DNA from: JANOSH01 sp031415695
GTDB lineage: Bacteria > Actinomycetota > Acidimicrobiia > Acidimicrobiales > Ilumatobacteraceae
Assembly (NCBI GenBank): GCA_031415695.1
Contig: JANOSH010000061.1
Coordinates: 277,103-341,102 of the forward strand
Reading direction: 5' to 3'
Length of the DNA: 64,000 bases
The notes under the pieces: model-generated
Told to the model about the DNA's origin: nothing
Seen by the model: the letters and a program-made list of their open reading frames with translations, nothing else
Databases searched by the model: none
Translations under genes and position numbers: made by a program
Shown: piece by piece, positions 8,550 to 15,674 of the stretch
Layout: each line of letters starts with the position of its first letter
Position numbering within the stretch: the stretch's first letter is position 1

Positions 8550-9149
8550 ATGAGGATGCCGCGCCGCCTCCGATCCGTTCAGATCAACGACGTCAATCCC
8601 GAGGCGCTATTGGTGCGGGTGGGCCAGGGCGATCGTCAAGCGTTCGAAGCACTGTACGACACCATTGCCCCTGTTGTGTACGGAGTTGCCCGCCGCGTTG
8701 TACGTGATCCACAAATGGCAGAAGACGTCGCCCAAGAAGTGTTGTTGGAAGTGTGGCGCCAAGCGCCACGGTTCGACCCCGCCAAGGGACGTGCCGCCAG
8801 TTGGATCGTAACTATCGCACACCGTCGCGCCGTCGACCGGGTGCGAGCCGAACAGACTCGCCACAATCGGGAAGATCGGGTCGGCCGCGATGCCAGCGCC
8901 GAACCCGCCCAATCCGATGTCGGAAACCACCTCGAAGAACAGGTCGTGCGCGACGGCATCGCCGCTGGCTTGAGTGCCCTTACCGATACTCAACGCGAAG
9001 CAGTGCGCCTAGCATTTTACGAAGGCCGCACGCACTCAGAAGTAGCTCAACTTCTCGGCATCCCGCTCGGGACAGCGAAGACTCGAATACGCGATGGACT
9101 CATTAGGCTGCGTGATGCGGTGGAACCCATGGAAGTGAACCTGTCATGA
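8550..9149 (+). CDS. sigK: ECF sigma factor, SigK type
   Basis: A 199-residue ECF sigma factor. Region 2 reads AFEALYDTIAPVVYGVARRV and DVAQEVLLEVWR with FDPAKGRAASWIVTIAHRRA, very like SigK of Mycobacterium; region 4 is ALTDTQREAVRLAFYEGRTH with a helix-turn-helix EVAQLLGIPLGTAKTRIRDG. It directs RNA polymerase to a small regulon and is held inactive by the downstream RskA (ATGA overlap at 9146-9149). The start at ATG 8550 has GAGG nine bases upstream; an ATG at 8517 is in frame and sits where a transcript from the 8482 element would begin, so a leaderless longer form is possible. The product likely recognises the CCAATC-N17-CGAA elements found nearby. Confidence 0.88.
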   Translation: MRMPRRLRSVQINDVNPEALLVRVGQGDRQAFEALYDTIAPVVYGVARRVVRDPQMAEDVAQEVLLEVWRQAPRFDPAKGRAASWIVTIAHRRAVDRVRAEQTRHNREDRVGRDASAEPAQSDVGNHLEEQVVRDGIAAGLSALTDTQREAVRLAFYEGRTHSEVAQLLGIPLGTAKTRIRDGLIRLRDAVEPMEVNLS

Positions 9150-9853
9150 ACCTTCCGAACAACGACGATCTACATCTGCTCGCCGGCTCGTACGCGCTTA
9201 ACGCGCTCGACGACGTCGAGCGGCGACGGTTCGAGAGTCATCTGACGTCGTGTACAACATGCCAGGACGACATAGCCGGCTTCCGTCTGGCCGTCGATGA
9301 ACTTGCTGTTGCCACCTCGCAGGCGCCACCCCCTGCCATGAAGGCCCGGGTTCTCGCCGAAGTCGGACGCACACGGCAGGTCTCTACGGTTCCGGCACGG
9401 TCCATGAGTGTCGGTCGCGCACTGCCTCGCCTCGCGCTGGCCGCTGCAGTTGTGGCCGCCCTCGGTATGGGTGGCCTAGCTGCGCAACAGCGTGAGCGCG
9501 CCGACCGATACCAGGAAGCTGCATCGCTCGCTACTGCACCCGATGCGCGCATCGTTCGCCTCGCAGGCCGCACTGGTGCCGCCCAAATGATCTACTCGCC
9601 AACGACAGGGTCAGGCGTTCTTGTTGCCGACAATCTTGCGCCAGCGCCGAGCGGACGCACGTACCAACTGTGGATCATCGAGGCCGGTACGCCCCGACCT
9701 ATTGGAACGTTCGACACCAACTCGGCTCACCATGGCGAGCTACGCGTCACGTCGCTTCCTGGCAGCGGCTCGCTCGTTGCGGTGACCGAGGAGCCAGACG
9801 GTGGTTCACAGCTGCCGACTACCGCACCGCTGTTGGCCAGCGACCCGGTTTAG
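9146..9853 (+). CDS. rskA: Anti-sigma-K factor RskA
   Basis: A 235-residue single-pass anti-sigma factor. The cytoplasmic N-terminus has the zinc-finger-type motif HLTSCTTCQ (about residues 32-40) of the anti-sigma domain, then one transmembrane helix (LALAAAVVAALGMGGLA, about 92-112), then an extracytoplasmic RskA C-terminal domain with APSGRTYQLWIIEAGTPRPI and GSLVAVTEEPDGGSQLP, the diagnostic RskA motif. In mycobacteria RskA is cleaved by regulated intramembrane proteolysis to free SigK, apparently in answer to redox or envelope conditions. The start overlaps the sigK stop by four bases, which fits tight one-to-one production. Confidence 0.9.
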   Translation: MNLPNNDDLHLLAGSYALNALDDVERRRFESHLTSCTTCQDDIAGFRLAVDELAVATSQAPPPAMKARVLAEVGRTRQVSTVPARSMSVGRALPRLALAAAVVAALGMGGLAAQQRERADRYQEAASLATAPDARIVRLAGRTGAAQMIYSPTTGSGVLVADNLAPAPSGRTYQLWIIEAGTPRPIGTFDTNSAHHGELRVTSLPGSGSLVAVTEEPDGGSQLPTTAPLLASDPV

Positions 9854-9869
9854 ATTTTCTTCAACGGCA

Positions 9870-9898
9870 CCAATCTAAGCGGGTTGAGTCTCCGAACG
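9870..9898 (+). promoter_or_regulatory. SigK-type promoter upstream of the fasciclin lipoprotein gene
   Basis: CCAATC at 9870-9875, 17 bases, then CGAACG at 9893-9898. Lies just after the rskA stop, about 50 bases before the fasciclin ATG, so the lipoprotein can be made separately from sigK-rskA. Confidence 0.6.
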
Positions 9899-9947
9899 TA
9901 TGGCATGGAACGCACGCAGCGAACCAGCCACGACCCAAGGAGACACA

Positions 9948-10610
9948 ATGATCAAACCCACTAGCAAGACCGCCAAGACCACGAAGGCATTCGGATTCGC
10001 TCTCGGACTCGCCCTCATTGGTGCAGCATGCGGAAGCGACGCCAAGGTCGCCACTCCGGCCACCACCGCCAGCCCAGCAACGACCAAGGCCCCAGCCGCA
10101 ACCACGGCTGCCCCCACAGCCTCCGGAGCAGCCAAGAACTTCGGTGCCGGTTGTGCCGCTGTGCCGACAAGTGGTGCAGGCAGCTTTGACGGTATGGCAA
10201 CGGCCCCGGCGGCGACGGCAGCATCGGCCAATCCGGTCCTATCCACCCTGGTTGCGGCTGTAGGTGCTGCTGGTCTGGTCGATACATTGAACAGCGCCGG
10301 CCCATTCACCATCTTCGCACCGTCGAATGATGCGTTCGCCAAGATCCCCAAGGCCACTCTCGACAAGCTGCTCGCCGACCCGAAGGGCGATCTCACCAAG
10401 ATCCTTACCCTGCATGTGGTTGCCGGTCAGAAGCTCGATGCCGATGGTCTCGTAAAGGCCGGATCGGTCAAGACCGTCAACGGCGGCGACGTGAAGATCA
10501 CCAAGGTTGGCAACGATTACATGGTCAATGGCGCCAAGGTCATCTGCGGCAACGTGCAGACAGCCAACGCCACCGTCATGATCATCGACACGGTGCTGCT
10601 ACCTGGCTGA
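9948..10610 (+). CDS. Fasciclin-domain lipoprotein (MPT70/MPT83-like)
   Basis: A 220-residue secreted protein. The N-terminal signal ends in a lipobox-like LIGAACGS, so it is probably lipid-anchored, followed by an Ala/Thr/Pro linker (about residues 30-65) and one FAS1 domain (about 85-220) with the two family motifs GPFTIFAPSNDAFAKIP and ILTLHVVAGQ. Two Cys (GAGCAAVP and VICGNV) resemble the disulfide of mycobacterial MPT70/MPT83. FAS1 domains mediate adhesion at the cell surface. Start: ATG 9948 with AAGGAG seven bases upstream; an ATG at 9900 lies too near the promoter element. In mycobacteria MPT70 and MPT83 are the main SigK targets, and the SigK-type element in front of this gene suggests the same here. 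A terminator follows. Confidence 0.88.
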   Translation: MIKPTSKTAKTTKAFGFALGLALIGAACGSDAKVATPATTASPATTKAPAATTAAPTASGAAKNFGAGCAAVPTSGAGSFDGMATAPAATAASANPVLSTLVAAVGAAGLVDTLNSAGPFTIFAPSNDAFAKIPKATLDKLLADPKGDLTKILTLHVVAGQKLDADGLVKAGSVKTVNGGDVKITKVGNDYMVNGAKVICGNVQTANATVMIIDTVLLPG

Positions 10611-10637
10611 TCCGAAATCGAGAGTTCCCCCCGGTTT

Positions 10638-10676
10638 GTCGGGGCGTCGCTTCTGCGGCGCCCCGACTCGCCGTTT
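10638..10676 (+). terminator. Stem-loop terminator after the fasciclin gene
   Basis: GTCGGGGCG (10638-10646) pairs with CGCCCCGAC (10659-10667); the inner TCGC/GCGG can extend the stem and TTCT forms the loop. A short TTTT follows at 10673-10676. It separates the lipoprotein gene from the Mo-oxidoreductase and argues against translation starting upstream of it for the latter. Confidence 0.7.
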
Positions 10677-10693
10677 TCAGCCGAGCGTACAGA

Positions 10694-10722
10694 CCAATCC
10701 GGGTAGGCGTTGGCGCCGAACA
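10694..10722 (+). promoter_or_regulatory. SigK-type promoter upstream of the Mo-oxidoreductase
   Basis: CCAATC at 10694-10699, 17 bases, then CGAACA at 10717-10722, seven bases before the ATG at 10729. It is the third copy of the element in 2.3 kb; transcripts from it would be nearly leaderless. Confidence 0.6.
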
Positions 10723-10728
10723 GGGGCT

Positions 10729-12285
10729 ATGGAACCTACAGAATCGCACCGTGGACCCGTGGTGCCGATTCGGCGTCGATTCGGCGCCACGGCGGGGCTA
10801 CTCGCAGCCGCCACGGCGCTCGGTGTCGCCGAGTTGGTCAGTGGGCTAATCCGTGGCACCGCATCGCCCGTGGTGTCGGTCGGCGGTTGGGTCATCGACC
10901 ACGTGCCGTCATGGATGAAGACGTTCGCCATTCGCACCTTTGGCACGAACGACAAACCGGCGCTCATCATTGGCACACTCGCCCTACTCGCCGTCTTCGC
11001 CGCCACTGTTGGCGTCGTGGCGACACGACGCCTACGCGTGGGCCTCGCCGGCGTGGCCCTGTTCGGTCTGATCGGAGCGGGCGCCGCAATCACACGGCCG
11101 AACGCTCGAAGCATCGACCTTGTTCCGAGCGTGGTGGGAGCAGCCATCGGCATCATGGTGCTGTGGCTGTTAGTCGGCCGCGAGGTGCCCGCCGACGCGG
11201 GCACCTCGTTGGCTGTCGGAATCGACCGACGCCGATTCATGATTACCGGGGCCACCGTGGCAGTTGCCGCCGCAGGTATGGGCGGCGTCGGGCGATCGTT
11301 GCGACGCCGGTTCTCGGTAGCTTCGGAACGAAGCGCAATCAAGCTGCCAACCGCCGCGTCGCTAGCGTTGCCGGTGCCCGCCGCTGTCGACCTCGGGGTC
11401 GCTGGCATTGCCCCTTTCATGACGTCGAACGCCGACTTCTACCGAATCGACACCACCCTTGTTACTCCCCAGGTAGATCCCGCGTCATGGCGACTGACGG
11501 TGAAGGGGATGGTCGGCAAACCACTCAGTTTCACCTACGACGATCTACTGAAACGCAACCTGGTCGAGCGCGACATCACGCTCGTGTGCGTTTCAAACGA
11601 GGTCGGCGGCAACTACGTTGGCACGGCCCGATGGCTCGGTGTTCCCTTAGCCGAAATCCTGGCCGAAGCCGGCGTGAAAGCTGGCGCCGACCAACTTGTG
11701 TCACGTTCAGTTGATGGGTGGACTGCAGGCACCCCGGTCGCCGACATAACCGACGGCCGCGACGCTCTACTGGCCATCGGGATGAACGGCGAACCGCTAC
11801 CGATCGCCCACGGGTTCCCTGCCCGCCTTATCGTCCCCGGCCTGTACGGTTTCGTGTCCGCGACCAAGTGGGTAACCGGACTCGAGCTCACGACGTTTGC
11901 CAGTTTCGATCCGTACTGGGCCAAACGCGGTTGGGCCAAACGGGCACCGATCAAGACAATGGCCCGCATCGACACACCCCGCGGACTGCAACGAATACAA
12001 GCCGGTCCGACTGCGATTGGTGGGGTGGCCTGGGCCATCCATCGAGGCATTCAAGGCGTCGAGGTTCGCATCGATGACGGCCCATGGGTGCCGGCGCGTT
12101 TGGCCCCCGGGCCGTCGGCCGATACCTGGAGACAATGGGTATACGAGTGGGACCCGAAGCCGGGTACCTACAACGTTGCATGTCGCGCAACGGACGGCGA
12201 CGGCCAGCCTCAGACGGAGGCGCGGGCTAACCCAATTCCCGATGGTGCCTCGGGCTGGCATTCCATCGTCGTCCTCGTCGACTGA
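10729..12285 (+). CDS. Membrane-bound sulfite-oxidase-family molybdopterin oxidoreductase
   Basis: A 518-residue protein: several membrane helices in residues 15-155, a Tat-like segment DRRRFMITGATVAVAAAG near 167-185, then an extracytoplasmic oxidoreductase molybdopterin-binding domain (about 230-400) and a Mo-co dimerisation domain (420-518). The Cys expected to bind Mo lies in DITLVCVSNEVGG near 286, followed by GTARWLGVPL, both typical of the sulfite oxidase/YedY superfamily. Actinobacterial proteins of this layout have no fixed substrate; sulfite or protein methionine sulfoxide are possibilities. ATG 10729 is preceded by AGGGG at short distance, and the upstream terminator and promoter element exclude an earlier start. 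Its SigK-type promoter suggests co-regulation with the fasciclin lipoprotein. Confidence 0.85.
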   Translation: MEPTESHRGPVVPIRRRFGATAGLLAAATALGVAELVSGLIRGTASPVVSVGGWVIDHVPSWMKTFAIRTFGTNDKPALIIGTLALLAVFAATVGVVATRRLRVGLAGVALFGLIGAGAAITRPNARSIDLVPSVVGAAIGIMVLWLLVGREVPADAGTSLAVGIDRRRFMITGATVAVAAAGMGGVGRSLRRRFSVASERSAIKLPTAASLALPVPAAVDLGVAGIAPFMTSNADFYRIDTTLVTPQVDPASWRLTVKGMVGKPLSFTYDDLLKRNLVERDITLVCVSNEVGGNYVGTARWLGVPLAEILAEAGVKAGADQLVSRSVDGWTAGTPVADITDGRDALLAIGMNGEPLPIAHGFPARLIVPGLYGFVSATKWVTGLELTTFASFDPYWAKRGWAKRAPIKTMARIDTPRGLQRIQAGPTAIGGVAWAIHRGIQGVEVRIDDGPWVPARLAPGPSADTWRQWVYEWDPKPGTYNVACRATDGDGQPQTEARANPIPDGASGWHSIVVLVD

Positions 12286-12298
12286 GGCGCGGCGACCG

Positions 12299-12634
12299 TC
12301 AACCCAGATCGAGCAGGTCGACAAGCACCGACCGAATCTGCGCCAAGTGCACGGCTCCGACGTTCGCGCCCGTTTCGTCGACAATCTGTAGCTGGTCTAT
12401 CACGCCGCAAAGGTGGCATTGAGCCACGGAGTTGACCACAACACCGAATCCGTCGATTGGCACGTCAGTGCTCCACGCACGCTCCACAGAGCCGGTGACC
12501 GGCACCACATGGAACGTGGTCGAGTACAAAGCGAGCGTCTGATCGGCGGTTACCACGATTGCTGGGCGAATCAATGCTGGCGTGCTGCCTATTGGCAATC
12601 CGAAATCGACTAGCAGGATGTCACCCGATCGCAC
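12299..12634 (-). CDS. MazF/PemK-like toxin
   Basis: A 111-residue protein of the MazF/PemK/CcdB barrel family, starting VRSGDILLVDFGLPIGS and continuing ALIRPAIVVTADQTL, FHVVPVTGSVERA and QCHLCGVIDQLQ, in the order typical of MazF endoribonucleases. The GTG at 12634 gives the usual N-terminus and a 14-base overlap with the upstream antitoxin; an ATG at 12676 would add 14 residues. Such toxins cut mRNA when the antitoxin is degraded. The final VLVDLLDL helix is normal for the family. Reads leftward, convergent with the Mo-oxidoreductase only 13 bases away. Confidence 0.8.
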   Translation of the reverse strand: MRSGDILLVDFGLPIGSTPALIRPAIVVTADQTLALYSTTFHVVPVTGSVERAWSTDVPIDGFGVVVNSVAQCHLCGVIDQLQIVDETGANVGAVHLAQIRSVLVDLLDLG

Positions 12635-12842
12635 GAGCCACTGCCGCGTTTGATGCTTGTACCACTGCCCGTTCATCGGGGGAGGCCGAACGCTCCGCCA
12701 AATCGCGACCCATCTGACGCTGGCGCTCGGCTCGGAGCAGCTTTCGCAGAGCAGCCTCGACAGTGAGGCCATCGCGAGACGCCATGGCCTTCAGTTCGTC
12801 TCTGGTTGCCGGAGATACTTTCATCGACGTCATCAGATTCAT
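12621..12842 (-). CDS. Ribbon-helix-helix antitoxin of the MazF-like toxin
   Basis: A 73-residue protein with a short N-terminal beta strand and helix (MKVSPATRDELKAMASRDGL) and TVEAALRKLLRAERQRQ, a ribbon-helix-helix DNA-binding fold, followed by a charged C-terminal tail likely to wrap the toxin. Start is uncertain: in-frame ATGs at 12854, 12842, 12833 and 12824; I chose 12842 because TATGCT lies seven bases upstream and the palindrome CGGTACCG (12859-12866) would sit in the promoter as operator. Genes overlap by 14 bases with the toxin gene. Confidence 0.75.
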   Translation of the reverse strand: MNLMTSMKVSPATRDELKAMASRDGLTVEAALRKLLRAERQRQMGRDLAERSASPDERAVVQASNAAVARAIG

Positions 12843-12921
12843 ACCAATGAGCATACCTAACGGTACCGAATGTTAATCGCATATCTGCCAACTACCTCTC
12901 GTTCGACGTAGTATTCGCAGC

Positions 12922-13878
12922 ATGGCGCGCAAGATCATTATCGACACCGACCCTGGTATCGATGACGCTATGGCCATCTACTTCGCGTTACAGGCCTCCG
13001 CGCTCGACGTCATTGGACTGACCACGATCTTTGGCAACGTCACCACCGAATTGGCGACAGTCAACGCCCTTCGCATCCTCGACATCGCCGGTCGGTCCGA
13101 CATCCCCGTTGCCCCGGGCGCCAGCGACCCACTGTGCCATCGGTTTTCAGGCGGGGCTGCATTTGTGCATGGAGACGACGGGCAAGGAAACACAAACCGG
13201 CCACTATCGGCTCGACAACCTGTCAGCCAACACGCAGCACACTTCATTGTCGAGCAGGTAATGAGCCAACCAGGCGAGATCACCCTGGTGCCGATTGGAC
13301 CTCTCACGAACCTTGCGTTGGCGCTACGACTCGAACCTCGCATCGCGGACAACGTGCGAGATGTGGTTCTGATGGGCGGCAATGCGCTAGGTCCAGGCAA
13401 CGCAACACCAGCGGCAGAGGCCAACATCCACAACGACCCCGAAGCTGCCGATGTGGTCCTGGGCGCTAGTTGGCCAGTAACGATGGTCGGCCTCGACGTC
13501 ACCCACCACGTTTTCATGAGCGCCGATCACCTCGACAGGTACGCCGGCATGGGCCATGCAATGGGCGAACACATCGCGGCAATCTCGCCGTACTATCTGA
13601 ACTTTTACCGCGAACGAAACGGGCTCGATGGTTTGTACGTCCACGACTCGTCGGCCATTGCGTTCCTGCTCGCTCCCGAGTTGTTCACCACCGCGAATTG
13701 GCCAGTTCGGGTCGATACCACGCAGTCGTTGGGCCGAGGAAAGACGTGGCCGGCGTTGGGTGACACCGCTCGGCTCGACCTCGATCCATGGCGAAATCGC
13801 CCAAAGGTATCGGTGTGCGTCGACGTCGACGGCCCAGCCGTGGTTCAGCTCGAACTTGATACGATGAGTGGTCGATGA
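12922..13878 (+). CDS. Inosine/uridine-preferring nucleoside hydrolase
   Basis: A 318-residue member of the nucleoside N-ribohydrolase family. The N-terminal IIIDTDPGIDDAMAIYFAL carries the Asp cluster that binds Ca2+, VVLMGGNALGPGN and AEANIHNDPEAADVVL are the family's middle motifs, and TMVGLDVTHHVF plus VHDSSAIAFLLAPELF complete the active site. It hydrolyses ribonucleosides to base and ribose for purine/pyrimidine salvage. A -10-like TAGTAT (12909-12914) ends seven bases before ATG, so the transcript is probably leaderless. The MOSC gene starts inside its stop codon (ATGA). Confidence 0.92.
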   Translation: MARKIIIDTDPGIDDAMAIYFALQASALDVIGLTTIFGNVTTELATVNALRILDIAGRSDIPVAPGASDPLCHRFSGGAAFVHGDDGQGNTNRPLSARQPVSQHAAHFIVEQVMSQPGEITLVPIGPLTNLALALRLEPRIADNVRDVVLMGGNALGPGNATPAAEANIHNDPEAADVVLGASWPVTMVGLDVTHHVFMSADHLDRYAGMGHAMGEHIAAISPYYLNFYRERNGLDGLYVHDSSAIAFLLAPELFTTANWPVRVDTTQSLGRGKTWPALGDTARLDLDPWRNRPKVSVCVDVDGPAVVQLELDTMSGR

Positions 13879-14597
13879 AGGTCACGAGCCTCTGGCGTTA
13901 TCCGGTGAAGTCCATGCAGGGCGAACAGCTCACCACGGCCGACGTGACCAATGTTGGTCTCGCCGGCGATCGACAATGGGCGGTCTTCGATGTCGCCACC
14001 GGCCTGGCGCTCACCGCCAAACGCGAACCGAGGCTCCTCGAAGCCTTCGCCAGCATCGACAACGACGGCCATGTTGTTATCACGCTGCCCGACCGCACGG
14101 CGGGCAGCAGTGACCAGGCATTGTCGACCTGGCTTGGTCGTGCCGTCACGCTGCGACGGGCTACACACGACCACGCCGCCACGTACGAGATCGCAGCTGA
14201 TTTCGAACGAGAGGCCGACAGCCAGCTACATACTTGGCAAGGCCCTGTCGGCTCGTTCCACGACTCGGGCCGTACCCATGTGTCTTTGGCGTCCACCCGG
14301 AGTTTCGGGTCATGGTCGGCCCGACGTTTCCGTATGAACATCATCGTCGATGCGTCCGGCGAGGACGGGTTCATCGGCGAAACGGTCGGTATCGGAACGG
14401 CGCGGTTGTCGTTCGTGAAAGCCATCGACCGGTGCATCATGGTCACCCGAGCCCAGCCTGCCATGGGCAACGATCCGGCTCTCGAACGTGACCTCGACGT
14501 GTTACGCATCATCAACGCCACGCGACAATCGTTCCTGGGTGTGGGCGCACTCATCCACACCACAGGAGCTATATCGGAAGGCGACACGCTACTGTAG
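13875..14597 (+). CDS. MOSC-domain protein
   Basis: A 240-residue protein with an N-terminal MOSC beta-barrel (VTSLWRYPVKSMQGEQLTTA and GLAGDRQWAVFD) and the C-terminal MOSC half (FRMNIIVDASGEDGFIGETV, RLSFVKAIDRCIMVT). The Cys in DRCIMVT is the conserved MOSC Cys that carries sulfur or binds the molybdenum cofactor in MOSC sulfurases and amidoxime-reducing proteins. No ferredoxin domain is attached. Co-transcribed with the nucleoside hydrolase by four-base overlap, although no functional link between them is evident. Confidence 0.87.
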   Translation: MKVTSLWRYPVKSMQGEQLTTADVTNVGLAGDRQWAVFDVATGLALTAKREPRLLEAFASIDNDGHVVITLPDRTAGSSDQALSTWLGRAVTLRRATHDHAATYEIAADFEREADSQLHTWQGPVGSFHDSGRTHVSLASTRSFGSWSARRFRMNIIVDASGEDGFIGETVGIGTARLSFVKAIDRCIMVTRAQPAMGNDPALERDLDVLRIINATRQSFLGVGALIHTTGAISEGDTLL

Positions 14598-14627
14598 TTT
14601 GAATTACAGTAAGTCAAATAACAGTAG
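14590..14627. terminator. AT-rich inverted repeat after the MOSC gene
   Basis: TACTGTA (14590-14596) and TACAGTA (14605-14611) form a 7-bp stem with an 8-base loop; a third copy ACAGTAG (14621-14627) can pair with CTACTGT at 14589-14595 instead. It overlaps the MOSC stop codon, lies between convergent genes and lacks a clear T-run, so terminator or protein-binding site are both possible. Confidence 0.35.
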
Positions 14628-14670
14628 ATCGACCAGGCTGGGCCGTGGGCCTCGACCGCCTCTACAACAA

Positions 14671-15579
14671 CTAGGGTTGGACCACGGCTGAGCGTGGCGC
14701 CGCCGCTTGGTTGGCTAGTGCGGACGCCGCGATCACGATCACAAGGCCAAGGTACTGAGGGCCCGTCAATGACTCGCCAAAAATGATCCACGACAGCGCT
14801 GCGGCGATCGGCACTTCCAACATCGTGATTAGCCCTGCCGACTTTCCGGGTAGGTGCCGCAGCGCCAGGTTGAACAGGCCGTAGCCACCAAGCGTGGGAC
14901 CGAAACCAAGGAACGCGGCTAACAACCAGTTGCGCGTACCGCCGAGTGCAGCCAAGTTGCCGGGCTGGAACATCAACGTGACAGCCACGAGAAGCAACGT
15001 TGCGAACAGCATCTGGTACGCCAACGCTACGAACGGATGCACGCGTGTCGCAAACCGCTGATTGGCGAGTACATACCCCGCCTGTACCAGCGCTGACGAG
15101 ACACCAATCAACGTCCCCTTCCACGTACTGTTCCAGGTCGACGGGTCGTACGCTCGCACGGCCAGGACAAGTCCAACGAGCGATAGCACGATGGCCAAAA
15201 GATGCAGTCGGTGCAGGGGTTCTTTGTAGAGGAGGCGTGCGCCGAGCGCGGTCCATACGTTGTAGGTGTACACAAGTACAACGGCGATGGCAGGGCCATT
15301 CAACGAGACCGAATTCATCCAGAGAATGTGGTAGAACCCGACACAGATCGCACCCACAATGGCCAACTCGGCCAGTATCCGGCGCGTCACACGGAGCGGG
15401 CCGGGCCGAAAAGCGAAGAAGGCGAAAAGCGCAATTGCAACAAACGCGTCGCGCCACAACGCCAACGTCAGGTTGGGAACGCCTCGACGCTGCAGGTAAC
15501 TAATGCCCGGCGCGGTACCAGCCCACGACGTGGCGGCCAGCGCGCAGATGACAGCGCCTTTTCGCCGATGGCTTTCCAC
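14671..15579 (-). CDS. EamA/DMT family transporter
   Basis: A 302-residue protein with ten predicted helices in two EamA repeats (first begins AVICALAATSWAGTAPGISY; second begins GTLIGVSSALVQAGYVLANQ). The end of the second repeat, EVPIAAALSWIIFGESLTGP, is the classic EamA signature. Drug/metabolite transporters of this group export or import small metabolites; the substrate is not evident. It is transcribed leftward and divergently from the molybdoprotein gene at 15675 with 95 bases between them. Confidence 0.9.
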   Translation of the reverse strand: MESHRRKGAVICALAATSWAGTAPGISYLQRRGVPNLTLALWRDAFVAIALFAFFAFRPGPLRVTRRILAELAIVGAICVGFYHILWMNSVSLNGPAIAVVLVYTYNVWTALGARLLYKEPLHRLHLLAIVLSLVGLVLAVRAYDPSTWNSTWKGTLIGVSSALVQAGYVLANQRFATRVHPFVALAYQMLFATLLLVAVTLMFQPGNLAALGGTRNWLLAAFLGFGPTLGGYGLFNLALRHLPGKSAGLITMLEVPIAAALSWIIFGESLTGPQYLGLVIVIAASALANQAAAPRSAVVQP

Positions 15580-15674
15580 AACCAGATGGTCTAGCCGATG
15601 CCGCCCCTACGATTCGAATGCGTCGTAGTGCTCCGCGTCACCGTCCGCCACCCAAGCCTGGCAGACTCGCAGGC

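Noticed and set aside
13898..15457. Long leftward open frame of about 519 codons
   Set aside because: It is antisense to the MOSC gene and overlaps the EamA transporter in another frame; composition is Arg/Cys/Ser-rich with no domain, typical of a high-GC shadow frame.
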